A stretch of 64,000 nt of DNA from Corbicula japonica. Its lineage: Eukaryota > Mollusca > Bivalvia > Venerida > Cyrenidae. The first letter of the stretch is position 1. Every line of letters begins with the position of its first letter. Under the pieces are notes generated by a model. It did not search any database and was not told where the DNA came from. It saw only the letters and a list, made by a program, of their open reading frames with translations. Positions 44,855 through 55,789 of the stretch are shown piece after piece. A program made the translations under genes and the position numbers. Where the stretch lies: contig JAZAYU010000005.1 of NCBI GenBank assembly GCA_038501625.1, positions 5,704,001 to 5,768,000 on the forward strand, written 5' to 3'.

Positions 44855-45085
44855 CTGCAATCTGCAAATTGTTCTGCATCATTTTTAATTATCATTCTGC
44901 ATTTGCAGTGTCAAATACATTTTCTGCACATTGCATTCTGCAGAACCGTTCTGCATTTTAGACTCCTTGTTCCTATTACCAATGCATTAATTATCTGCAA
45001 TCTGCGTTCTGCAGATTTGTTCTGCATTTTAGACCCCTAATTTGCAGACTGCATTCTGCACAATATTCTGCATTTTAGACTTTCC
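44855..45085. repeat. CTGCA-rich patch
   Basis: ATCTGCAATCTGCAAAT, CATTCTGCATTTGCAG and TTCTGCATTTTAGAC recur about six times. It looks like a degenerate short-unit repeat. Origin unknown. Confidence 0.55.
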
Positions 45086-46286
45086 CCACTCAGTCTTGTA
45101 TTCTTCGTTTCATATTTGGTATAACTTTAATTTCCAGTGACCACTTTATATCTATTATTTATGTAAAGACAATAATTATGTTTCATTTTGGTTTAACTTT
45201 ATAGCTTTTGTAGCTGCTCCAATCTCAAATTGCTATTAAAGAAATAATTTTAAGCTTTTTATTTTGGTTAACGTGCAATTTAATGATATTATTACAGTAA
45301 AGATGTTTATGCTTTATGGCGACCCTAAAAAGTCGCCCAGTACATTAAATCAGCTATATAAATATTGATGCGCACAATATTTATTATTTCTTTACTAATG
45401 GTAATTTAATAAAAATAATGACCCGTCTTAATATTTATTTCAATATTCCAGCAGGTATTTGATCACCGCCTGCATTAAAATTATTGTCATGAAGTTCGAT
45501 AACACTTAAGAAAGTTATCGGTATTTGGTGAATCAAGTACACAAGTGAAAATGTACGCATATCAATATTAACAATATTCAATTAAGTCCATTATCTTTCT
45601 CGTTATTTGAAAGTTTACTTAAATTCATAAACGTTATTTCTCATTATTTTAAGTTAAAACAGATTGATTTAATGCGGCCGTTCAATCAAACTTTGCTGAC
45701 AGGAGGCAAGTGTACCAGTATTCGGATACATTTTTAGTCTTTTGCAATTTCTAATACATAGGGCAGATATTACCCATTTAAGGTTTTATCAAAGGAAATC
45801 CAATTCCCATATTGCTCAGTATTAAATTATCAACCTTAAATGACCATTAAATATCAATTCTACCATCTTGATTAAAAAAGATTGCTGTCAAGATGAACCT
45901 TTACGTCCCTTTGTTAACTTAAGGCATCAAAATGAATAAAAGAAAGCTGGTTGTTTAGTCAATGGGCCTTTTTCATATCTTTAAATTCAGTTGGCAGTTA
46001 AATCAATGCTTTAAGTTACAGAACTTAAAAGTTACGGAAAATAAATCATATACTGACTATTGCAAGAAAGTCAACTAATTTAATAAAGTGCAACTGCTGT
46101 ACTCTGTTTACAAACTACATGTATAAGAATATTGCCATATAAAAAGATGTGTTGAATTATTGTATTGTTTGTAAATTTAAGTGGGAAGAAAGTAAGGTCA
46201 GATTGCAACTAATTTGACTGTAATATCTTGTCACCTTAGTCAAGTTAGTGCAGTAACAGTCTATCTTCTTCATATTTCAATGATAC

Positions 46287-46418
46287 TTAACCCTTTCCTC
46301 CATATATACACATTTTATACGCATGTGCCACCAGTGTGCCAGCATGGATGTGCCTGCTGATCTGGATCTACACTGTTTGCCCACACAATCAAAGTGTTTC
46401 TATGGAGCAAAGGGTTAA
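46287..46418. mobile_element. Short family T MITE
   Basis: TTAACCCTTTCCTCCATA to TATGGAGCAAAGGGTTAA with deleted interior, resembling the 31333 copy. Confidence 0.92.
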
Positions 46419-46489
46419 AACATTTTTGCACTAGGATAATGATATGTTCTTTATTCTTTAATACAGATTTTTAAGTCCCCACAAAGTAG

Positions 46490-46680
46490 GAAGCACTTTG
46501 AGTTGCCCTTGACTCCATGTCTGTATGTACATCCTTCAAACTTTTTTGTTGCAAACCCCTCATTTTGTATTTGACAGATTTCTTTCAAACTTGTTGAGAT
46601 GACCAGACAGAATGTGTAGAGTGATAAAGAAAGGATTTTAATCAAAGTTATAGCCATTTGTTACTTTGTCAAATTCTTTC
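46490..46680. repeat. Diverged repeat related to 57240-57420
   Basis: CCCCACAAAGTAGGAAGCAC, TGTCTGTATGTACATCC and AAAGTTATAGCCATTTGTTAC match in order with CCCCACAAGTGGGAGACATA, TGTTTGTACGTATGTCC and AGAGTTATGGCCCTTTGTTAC. Confidence 0.5.
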
Positions 46681-47813
46681 TGTCAAGTAAATTAAATTTA
46701 ATAAATTTACATTAGATACACTGTGATCTAATGATCTAACAGTCAGAACCAGATGACTGTAAACCAACAAATATTTGTGACCAATAAATTTTCAATATAT
46801 TGCATATATGGCACTGAAGCATGATTATGAAATTATTTTTCAGAAATTAGTAAAACACAAAAATATATATTTGCAAATATGTCTGACCTTGCCAAAACAA
46901 AAAAATATTTATGTGCGAATATTTATTGTTTAAAATATTCAGTGTTACGTTTTTTCTTGGGTTTGACTTTGTTAAAGTTTGGAGAAGAGTTTGAAGTGCT
47001 CATGTGTTTTGTTAAAGGGAAAGGTACAGCCTTCTCAATTAATACTGTATAATTATACATGCTTTTCATGTGCAACCATACTTACAACTTTATTTCTGCT
47101 GTCAAACCAAGGGATGTTATTATGAGGCCCTTCTAATTGTTCAACCGCATGCGTGTATAAACGTAGTAAAATTATATTTTCACAATCATTGTTTACAAAT
47201 TATCAATTAACCATAACATGCATTTCTCTTGCTGTTTAAATTCTCGGGCTAATGCTTAAAAAGGTCTCCATGTCTGATTATTTGATAAGTTATTGATTGT
47301 CCTGTTCATTATATTATTACGGATTTAGCAGTCGGGCCTCAATTTTAACACCACTTAATACAATAACAGCTGTTTTACAGTTACTTGTCTTGTTTTACTC
47401 GTGCATAATCTCTATCAAAACACTGACCGTCAACTAAAATTACCGATGTCTTTAAGTGTATTATTTAAAACAACAACAACATAATTGAAACACAAGAAAT
47501 GTAAGCCAGCAGATTTGCAGTCAAAACTATTACGCACTAGACTTATGATTTGTCTCAAAATTTAGAAACAATTATAAACATTTCTGTCATAAAATCATGA
47601 CAGTGATTATCATTCAGAAATATCAGCTAGTTTCCTGCACTTGACATTTACAAATAAACCAGGATGAGGTATGTCTATACAATTAAGACTATACTAGTTT
47701 GTTTGTTTTTTAAATAGTTTATGATTTCACAAATGCATAAAATCTTCAAAAATGGAAATCAGTAATAACTCTGTGTAAAATTTATACTCTTTAATTCAAG
47801 ATTTTAAAATAGT

Positions 47814-47965
47814 TTAACCCTTTATATACTTGTATACAGGATTTATCACACGTATGACCAGTTAAGATACAGATCAGCCATGCCATCCGATCTGGATCTA
47901 CACTGATCACCTTTTGGACAGAAATAACATACTGAATCTAAAAGTGAACAACGTAGACACAGATG
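47814..47965. mobile_element. Family T MITE, right end lost
   Basis: TTAACCCTTTATATAC, then the first hairpin and GACAGAAATAACATACTGAAT. Confidence 0.75.
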
Positions 47966-48976
47966 CTTTGCATTGGTAATATCAAACAAATAAAATGGGC
48001 TATTTACCAATAAACTATTTACTTGTAAGTTCTTTACTTTGAGACAAGTGCTTCATATACTGATTATAGATTGGTAACATTAAACAAATAATATGGGCAA
48101 TTAACAAATAAACTTAACTATTTACAATTGATAAGGGCCACATTACTGTAAGTTTTCTAGCTTAGATAATTCTTTACACTAATGTTTTAGTTCAGTTATT
48201 CAACTCGTATGACTATTTTATTGGTTTAATCGAAGACATAATACAAACAAAACTTTATATCATTAACTTTTCACAATATTAACCTAAACAATTATAATTA
48301 CAGATAACTAAAGTGGCCCTTATCATATTTTGAGTAGTATATTTACTTGTAAGTACTTTACTTGAAGACAACTGCTTGATACACTGAAAATAAATATTAC
48401 ATTTTGTAAGCATTATTGGAAATCATACAAGTGTTTAGATGACATGTCTGTCAATATTTAGTGTACTTTTAGGAGAGAAACAATGTATTTGTAACATCCT
48501 GAATTGTCGGAAAGATTAAAAATTGGTGCTCATGTACGGCAGTTACATGTATCATTAACGGAACTTTATTTTCAAATTGGATGAATATTGATAACAGTGT
48601 AGCATTGTTGTCAACATTTTGAACATTTTTCAGTACGATGTTATTGTTGGACAGTGTTATTTAATTGTGAACATTTATATATAAAACATTTAATATTTGA
48701 TAATTAATTAGAAAAGTTAGATCAGGATTTAATATCCATTGACACTACATGTAAGTGCATTTTTGTGCTATATATGAAAAACACTTATTTTCTCATTTCA
48801 GATTTAAGGTAGTAGTGCATTACAGACATCAAATGAAAGAAATGGCCTTCCAAAACTATTTTAGTTACTGGTTCAAAATGCAAGGCGAAGGCATATTTAA
48901 ATGCACATTAGATTGTTTTATTAACCAAGAGTAAGTTATAACGAAATTGGAAAATTAAAATTGGATTCGGAAAAAA

Positions 48977-49306
48977 ATGGAAAAGAAAACTGTTGGAAAT
49001 CAGCAAAATCAGAAAATTGGAAAAACTAACTCAAAAGAAAACAGTAACCATGGAAACAGTTTTGAGGATTTTAAGTTGTCATGGAAACAGTTTGACAAGG
49101 CTGGTTCCAGGCTCCTTGTGCAGCTGTGCGAATCTCTTGCTGGGAGCCAGTATAACATTATCACCAAGGAGATTGTAGCATTGCTGGGTCCCGTTTTTGC
49201 ATGTGGTGAGTCAGAGCTGGTTCTCGGACGCATGAAGGAAATGGAAAAATTAATGGCAAAGGATGATGATGACACTTCACAAGATAACTTGTCTGACAAT
49301 AAACAG
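48977..49306 (+). CDS. Unknown gene, coding exon 1
   Basis: Residues 1-110. Hydrophilic N-terminus, then a helical stretch SLAGSQYNIITKEIVALLG. Ends AAACAG at donor GTAAAA, phase 0. Confidence 0.85.
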
Positions 49307-52300
49307 GTAAAATTTGTTATTTTCCCTGTAAATTATTAATAATTCAGATTTTGTTGAGAATTGAAATGGAATTAATTCATCAAATTTTGTTTTTTCGGTA
49401 GCTGTATCAAGCTTAATTCAGTAAAAGTAATGAAGTTAAGTTCAAGTGAAAGATAATGTTTAAAATGTACGAGTATACTTTGACATGTTTAACACTGTTT
49501 TATTGCATGTGCAACCAGTCCATCCAGATCCGGATCATCTGGCACTTTCGCCCCAGGCATTATTTCACACACTTGTATTATTCCCGTAAGACTAGATATT
49601 CAATGGTTTTATTTTGCTAGGGCATAAAATATTTGCAAATCAAACCACCGTGACATGTAACCATACCACAGTGAACCCATGAAACAAGCTTTGTTTTTTT
49701 TCCTAGAAATCTCTGAGGTGCTTACTTCTGTACATCAAACTGAACAGCGAATATCACCAACTGTGTATGAACCTCGTGACGTCTGCTATCGACCATCTAA
49801 ATGTGACGTGTGATGACCAGGAACATTCCGATCTCTTACAAGAAATCCAAGCATTAAAGTTGCAAAATTCGTCTGTGTCAGTGCCTTCACCCGTCAGACA
49901 TGCTGGTTTGCGTCGGACTTCCAGTGGAACTGGAAGTAATTCGCCAAAAACTCAAAAGCATGGATTAAAAGCATCATTGTTTTCGTTATTTGAACGAAAG
50001 AATTCTCCGGATGAGGGAAAAAGTTCTTTTTATGTGGATATTGATGAAAATGACAGGGAGGGTAAAAGTCCTACAACGCACAGCCAATCAGAATCTGTCT
50101 CAAAAGGTCATGTGACTGGAAATAGCCAATTATATAATGCCAAATCTGTTAATCAGTCGGAGAATAAAGCTAAATTTCATGAGGGGCATAATAACCAATC
50201 AGATGATTTGATCGATTTTGGGCTGGACCCAAATCCGTCAGAAAGAAATCCAAAACTGTCGCCTTCAAGAAAAGGTAAAACTTCTTAGTAAAACATTCTT
50301 TATAAGGGGTGCTTCATGGGAAAAGATGTATTTGTTGATTTTAGGGCCAGAGTTTAACTAATTGAATATTGAAAATCATACATTTTTACTGCCTCAAAGT
50401 TTTTGGAGATATCCATTTTAAAATCATTACAACTTAATCAATGTTATGCAAACTTGTATTATTTTAATGTCAACTTCTATTATTTTAGAACCAACTTCTA
50501 TTATTTAACTTTCAACTTAAATTGGTTTTTTAGTGCCTCTTTTATTTTAGTACCAACATTTATTATACATGTGTAGTACCAACTTCTATTATTTTTAGTA
50601 CCAACTTCTATTATACATGTAGTACCAACTTCCATTATTTTACTGCCAACTTGTGTTTGTTTAGTGCCAACTTCTAATATTTAGTGCCAACTTCTGTTAT
50701 ATTACCATCAACTTCTTTTATTTAGTGCCAACACCAAACGGTCAAGTAGCAACTCAAGAAGAACTGGACAGTGTCATCAACTTGCTATCAGGGTACAGTC
50801 TCGGGCGTGGATCTATGCAAACCATCCCAGAGGTCAAGAGCCCCTACAGCCTTCTTGTTCCTCAGGGACCCCTCAGTTCTGCACTCAGCCCCTCAACTTC
50901 AGACTCATTGGATGAGAGGGAGAAGGGGTCACCACTCAGGAATAAGGCACAGAGAAGGTCCGAAGGATCCATCGACCTGTCGGGGTTTATAAAACCAGGG
51001 CACAACACCTGGCCCAATCAGCATCGAGCTAGCCTTCCAGGTAATGGTTAGCTTATTGATTTGAACCTTAACCCTTTCTGCCATATATCACGTGTGGTCT
51101 GTGTAGATTCCAGATCAGCCATCACATCTGGATCAGGATCAGAATCTTCACTGTTGGCTTTTTGATTTATTAAGTTATTTCTGACCAAAAGGTGATGATT
51201 AACATTACATATTTCATATTGGTTTATGATTCCTGTATAGCAGCCATACCCAACAAACAGTATTGAAAGAAAGCTCAGTCAGTTACATTAACAAAGCAGT
51301 TAAACCTCTAAATGCATAGATACAGGTTTTATTTTTTATGGGCAAACAGTGTAGATCCAATTCATCCAGCTAGAGCATCAATGCTGTATGCTCAGGATCT
51401 GCATCGTTCGCATTTATATTCATTAGGTTAGTTCTAAACAAGAAGTGACCCCTGTAGATTTTAATCAGATGGCATGGTTATGCCAGCTGATCTGGATCTA
51501 CGCTGTTGGCATATTAAAAAAAACCTGTATAGATAGAGTAACGGTATAAAGGCCAGTTCCTTTAAAGCTGTAAATTTTTTCTACAGGTGGACAGCTGGGA
51601 GGGCCACCTCAAATAACTTATGACTTTGCAAGTACCCCTATACAACCACCGTATGGAGCGGGTTTCCGACCGAATACTCTTCCACCTGGAGGTGCAGGTC
51701 ACTTCCAGACAAGTTACGGGATGGGTTTTCCCGATCCTAAGCTGAATCGCACCTGGCCAGTGAGCAACCTGGCTGGCACAGGGTAAGTAAAATCGATCAC
51801 CAATTGTATTAGTGTAAAGATCTACATCGATACAGAGAATTTGGGTTAACTTATTTGTAAGAAAATCAATGATCTCTAACCAACTAGACCCTATTTTAAA
51901 CGTAAAATCGCAAATACATTGCCACAAATATACATTTGCTGTTACAGCCATGTCTGTCTATCAAACAAGATATAGGCATGAAATAACTTTTGTTTCCTTT
52001 CCTGACATGTTAGTCCTGCAAACAAGCAAACAAGCCACAAACAGGCCAATTTCTAAGGTAAAAGAGGTCCATCAATGAAGAGAAAAAACTATTACATATT
52101 ACAACAGACTTAATATAACCATGGAAGAATACTGCATTATTTGGTGTAATGCAACCATTACATGTATGTGTATTTAATGGACAACCATTTGTGCAGGTCA
52201 GTGATTGACGCGAGAAACAGCACGTGGTCAGGTGGTCAAGACTCTGATGATCTCAGCGACGATTCATCAGGCGGAGAACCATTTCATACAAGACTGCAGT

Positions 52301-54453
52301 ATTCCCAACTGAGGTAGGGGGATAACTAGGCTTAAGATGATAAAACTGAGATTAGAAACCAGTCTCAAATCTCAAGCATCTGATTGGATGAAATGGTGAC
52401 CAGTCGCCATTTAAATGTCTAGATATGTATTATTACTACAAATTAAATGAAAGATAAAGTATAGTAATCAGTAAACAAAACTAAAAAAGGTAAGTTATCA
52501 TTTTTATTCAGTTTATTTATATGAGAAAGTATGAAAGACTGTTTAACTACTAGTATCTATTGTGTTTCAGGAGAGATTTATTTGTAGACAGTGAGACCTC
52601 GTACTTAAGTGGAGATGTCAAACATCACAGCCTTGAGGATTTACTGGTAACAATCCATATTTTCCTATTAACCCTTTATTTCTTAGAAATGTCTTTTATC
52701 ATATAGGCATGATTATAGTACATACCAGTATGTCTTTCTCAAAATCTGCACACTCCAAAACTTGTGGCCAATTTAAACAAACAGTCAAAACCTTTCTTGA
52801 AAGACCACACTTGGGAAAATTTAAAATTGATCTATAACCTGTTTAGAGAGACCACTTGGGAAAATTTAAAATTGATCTATAACCTGTCTAGAGAGACCAC
52901 TTGGGAAAATTTTAAATTGATCTATAACCTGTCTAGAGAGACCACTTGGGAAAATTTAAAATTGATCTATAACCTGTCTAGAGAGACCACTTGGGAAAAT
53001 TTAAAATTGATCTATAACCTGTCTAGAGAGAACACTCGGGAAAATTTAAAATTGATCTATAACCTGTCTAGAGAGAACACTTGGGAAAATTTAAAATTGA
53101 TCTATAACCTGTCTAGAGAGACCACTCGGGAAAATTTTAAAGTGGTCTTTGAAGGTAAGTGGTATTTGTTCACAGATGAATTTGTTCTTCAAATAAATTT
53201 CGTAGCAAAAATAAACATGTGATCTTTATCCACAGACGGTCTATGATTACATTTTGATCTTCAGCAGATGTTGGAAAGTACATAGGAGTATGTTTTCTTT
53301 CAATACCGCAAACTCCAAATGTTGAGGCCTGATTTAAATATATCATCTGATCGGTAAAGAATTAAATATAATGCTGCTTTTTTGTGTTTAAGAAAATAAC
53401 AAACTCTGTGCTAGCAGTACCCTTTAGTTGCATTGTGTATTAAATACCTGATGAAAATTAAAGTGAACTATTATTTAACCAGTTAGGTCTAAAAATTCAT
53501 CATTGCTGAAAAAACCCTTATACCCCAATATTCTAGAACACAGTGATCAAGATCAGACTGCACAGATGTGCAGGCTGATCTGGATCAACACTAGTCAGTC
53601 ATTGGATAAAAGCCATATCCCACGGAGTACAGGAATAATCTACACAATTTATTTACTTCACTCTAAGGATGGGAGATCGAATACCTGGCCCCAGCAGTTA
53701 CAGCAACCATGGTCTCAGTCCCACCTAGGGGCGGAGCTACTGGGGTCAAATGACCAGGGAGCATACCATCGACCAATCAGCATGCAGATGAGTGATCCTC
53801 TTTCTAGGAGAAATATTTGGCAAAATTCAGGTAGGAAATAATAAAGATGTGTTTAAAGCAAATGTGGGAAATAATTTTTCGTCAGAATTTTCCTTAATAC
53901 AGTCGATTGCTCTATAAACTTCAGACTAGTAGTGTAAGATTCAAGATTTCCAGAAAGGGGGTTCATTTGAAGATGTTTGTAGTTAAATGAAAATATCCAA
54001 CTTTCTGGCCTAATTCTTAATGAAAATTAAATATTAGGGGGGATCGAGCAACCCACAGAACTCCCTTTGGACTCGCCCCTAGAAATGTCTTCTTAGAATT
54101 AGCCAAAATGTATCTCCAAGGTATACTGCACAGGTAGAGGGTTCAGTATACTCTCTGTATTGTCATGCCATACTGTGCGAGTCAAGGGTTTGTCATACTC
54201 TGTATTATGCTATGCCATTTTGCCTGGGTAATAAATGATAATCTCTTTATCTTATTAGACAAACAGATAAGGTTACTTGTTATGTATAGTAAATAGACAA
54301 AGCTCATCTGGTGAAAATGCTGTTCTTTCCAGTGGTTGACTTGACTTGAAAGTAAAGTTTTGTCAAGAAGAATATTGTTGTATTTCAGGTCCCGATCTTC
54401 CAATGGCACCCGCACAGTCTCAGAGTGTCCATGGAGGCCTTGGTCATATGTAG
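48977..54453 (+). CDS. Unrecognised 609-residue Ser/Pro/Gly-rich protein, eight coding exons
   Basis: Eight exons with GT/AG borders and consistent phases add up to 1830 nt (609 codons plus stop). The start ATG follows an in-frame TAA at 48956-48958. A 5'UTR acceptor (TTTCAG, 48796-48801) may lie upstream. Residues about 25-150 look globular and helix-forming, with FKLSWKQFDKAGSRLLVQLC and KSLRCLLLYIKLNSEYHQLC. The remainder looks disordered, rich in Ser, Pro, Gly and Asn, with acidic DSDDLSDDSSGGE and DDLIDFG stretches. N-T-W-P or a near version recurs four times, in exons 3, 4, 5 and 7. No signal peptide or membrane segment is evident. I do not recognise the family. The sustained frame across eight exons makes it a real gene. 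It is transcribed away from GPI. Confidence 0.88.
49707..50274 (+). CDS. Unknown gene, coding exon 2
   Basis: Residues 111-299 plus one base. The acceptor follows a T-rich tract (TTTTTTTTCCTAG). Starts KSLRCLLLYIKL, then becomes Ser-rich (SVSVPSPVRHAGLRRTSSG). Donor GTAAAA. Confidence 0.87.
50457..50733 (+). repeat. Degenerate ~21-bp tandem repeat of splice-acceptor-like units
   Basis: Units of the form (T)TTATTTTAGTGCCAACTTC recur about 12 times with variation (TAGTACCAAC, TAGAACCAAC, TTACTGCCAAC) at the end of intron 2. The last unit supplies the acceptor and first bases of exon 3. Confidence 0.8.
50726..51040 (+). CDS. Unknown gene, coding exon 3
   Basis: Residues 300-404 plus one base. 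The acceptor TTTATTTAG and first bases TGCCAAC are the last unit of the repeat at 50457-50733. Contains EELDSVINLLSGYSLGRG and HNTWPNQH. Donor GTAATG. Confidence 0.86.
51069..51548. mobile_element. Two family T copies in intron 3 of the 609-residue gene
   Basis: Partial copy 51069-51200 (TTAACCCTTTCTGCCATA). A fuller one follows at about 51310-51548, ending AGATAGAGTAACGGTATAAA just upstream of the exon 4 acceptor. Confidence 0.75.
51587..51782 (+). CDS. Unknown gene, coding exon 4
   Basis: Gly/Pro-rich segment, GGQLGGPPQITYDFAS to LNRTWPVSNLAGTG. Acceptor TTTTTTCTACAG, donor GTAAGT. Confidence 0.86.
52197..52313 (+). CDS. Unknown gene, coding exon 5
   Basis: Encodes SVIDARNSTWSGGQDSDDLS and an acidic Ser/Asp run, ending RLQYSQLR. 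The donor GTAGGG is weak but phase-consistent. A half copy of the family P palindrome starts 16 bp downstream. Confidence 0.82.
52330..52412. mobile_element. Family P half copy in intron 5
   Basis: Left arm and centre only (GGCTTAAGATGATAAAACTG to GACCAGTCGCCATTT), 16 bp from the exon 5 donor. Confidence 0.85.
52571..52646 (+). CDS. Unknown gene, coding exon 6
   Basis: Encodes RDLFVDSETSYLSGDVKHH and SLEDLL. Acceptor TGTGTTTCAG, donor GTAACA, ends in phase 0. Confidence 0.82.
52795..53140 (+). repeat. 45-bp minisatellite, about 7.5 units, in intron 6
   Basis: Unit GAGAGACCACTTGGGAAAAT followed by TTAAAATTGATCTATAACCT and GTCTA, nearly identical between copies. The period is a multiple of three, so a repetitive open frame runs through it; this is not a gene. 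Confidence 0.92.
53535..53640. mobile_element. Family T MITE remnant in intron 6
   Basis: GATCAAGATCAGACTGCACA, GCTGATCTGGATCAACACTA and AGCCATATCCCACGGAGTA match the right half of family T. Ends about 30 bp upstream of exon 7. Confidence 0.6.
53668..53830 (+). CDS. Unknown gene, coding exon 7
   Basis: Begins DGRSNTWPQQLQQPWSQSHL, the fourth N-T-W-P-type motif, and runs to RRNIWQNSG. Acceptor CTCTAAG, donor GTAGGA. Confidence 0.82.
53930..54084. repeat. Family G repeat, copy 4
   Basis: AGATTCAAGATTTCCAGAAA to CTTTGGACTCGCCCCTAGA, in intron 7 of the 609-residue gene. Confidence 0.72.
54389..54453 (+). CDS. Unknown gene, terminal coding exon 8
   Basis: Encodes the last 21 residues, including PDLPMAPAQSQSVHGG, and ends at TAG (54451-54453). 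The exon coincides with the first unit of a 62-bp tandem array that continues to about 54880, so the last residues are encoded by repeat sequence. Confidence 0.75.
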
Positions 54454-54880
54454 AAAATTTGCCATTGTGCCGGCACCAGCATAATCCCAGAGTGTTCATG
54501 GACGCCTCAGTCACATGTAGAGAATGACCTTGGCACCCTCACAGAACCAGAGTATGTTTACGGAGGCCTTGGTCATGTAAAAATTTGCCATTGGCACAGA
54601 CAGTCTCAGAGTGTGTTCACCGAGGCCTTGGACACACGAAGAAAATATCAGTTTCACCCGCACAGTCCCAGAATATGTTTACAGAGGCCTTAGTCACATG
54701 TAAAACATTGCCATTCACAACAACACAGAACCAGAGTGTGTTCACAGAGGCCTAGGACACATGTAGAAAGTTTGCTATTTGCACCTACACGAGTCTGTTC
54801 ACAACAGCCTTGATCCTATGTAGAGAATATAATAGGCATCTGTTTTTTCCCAGAGTTTTGACTGAGGCCTTGTAGAAAAT
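54397..54880 (+). repeat. ~62-bp tandem repeat across terminal exon and 3'UTR
   Basis: About eight diverged units, spaced 57-67 bp, share CACAGTCTCAGAGTGT, GGAGGCCTTGG and CACATGTAGA. Unit 1 contains the stop of the 609-residue protein. Confidence 0.85.
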
Positions 54881-55377
54881 GCTAACTCAAGATTATTCCT
54901 GATGACATGTATTTTTTGTGCCATGCAGAAAAAAAAGATATGGGTGCTCAGTTCTAAAATGTTGATTATTATTACATGAACTATAAATAGACGCAACGCG
55001 ATTGGTCAGACCCCCAAAATAACCGAGTCAATAAATCTAGATATTGACCCGCTTTCGCTGATATTGACCTGTCTATAAATAGAATGCGAAAGTTTCCATT
55101 AATAGTGTGTGCGCGCATCTACATAACTTCCTTAGACTAGGACGCATTGTGGGATACTTGTCCCAGACGAAGTTCACGAAGTAAACAATCATTGCAATGT
55201 CACGTTGCTACAATTTCTATTTGAAGCTGAATGAAGGTTTTATTACGTTTACATTAATGGAGGTCAATAACTGCAAAAAATGAATTAGAACTGTTTCCTT
55301 GCATTTTAAATGATTAAGTTTAGATAATAATTAAATTAATAAAAACTATTTATATCATAGTTCATGTAATAAAACAG

Positions 55378-55512
55378 TTATTTACTTATTAGCTGGGAAA
55401 TATGCTGTTGATATTGACCGCAAAAATCGTTATTGACCTCGGCTATTGCCTCGGTCAATAACGATTTTTTAGGTCAATATCACGGCATATTTCCCAGCTA
55501 ATAAGTAAATAA
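55378..55512. mobile_element. 135-bp palindrome with TTACTTATTAGCTGGGAAAT arms
   Basis: Left arm to TATTGACC, centre CTCGGCTATTGCCTCGG, right arm ATTTCCCAGCTAATAAGTAA. Related TATTGACC segments lie at 55040-55070. Confidence 0.82.
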
Positions 55513-55554
55513 TTGTATAATGTGCAATCATTTTTATTATGAAGATTTTCCCTT

Positions 55555-55789
55555 TTCTTCATGGGATATGGTTTTTATCCAATGGGCAACCAGTGTAAAT
55601 CCAGATCAGCCAGTACATTTGTCCTGTCTAATCTGAATCTACACTGTTTGCTTTTAGGTTCGTTAGGTTATTGCTGATCAAGAAGTGAACCGTGTGGATC
55701 CAGATCAAATTGCACAGATGTGCCAGCTGATCTAGATCTACAATGGTAGCCTAAGTGATAAAAGGCATATTTATTGAGTAACGGGTAAC
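55555..55789. mobile_element. Family T MITE
   Basis: Starts near TCTTCATGGGATATGG; both hairpins present, with GGTTATTGCTGATCAAGAAG between; ends ATTGAGTAACGGGTAA. Confidence 0.75.

Larger units (their letters stand above)
43820..48976. other. Intergenic region between head-to-head genes
   Basis: AT-rich spacer between the divergent starts of GPI and the 609-residue gene. It must contain both promoters unless distal 5'UTR exons exist. Apart from the CTGCA-rich patch, two T copies and one divergent repeat listed separately, I see no gene, RNA or clear promoter element in it. Confidence 0.7.

Noticed and set aside
52764..53222. 152-residue ORF with repeating NLKLIYNLSRETTWE
   Set aside because: Product of a 45-bp minisatellite in an intron; the period divisible by three keeps the frame open.
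52571..53222. Reading through exon 6 into the minisatellite as one long exon
   Set aside because: The frame after TTACTG meets stops before the array, and the GTAACA donor joins exon 7 in phase.
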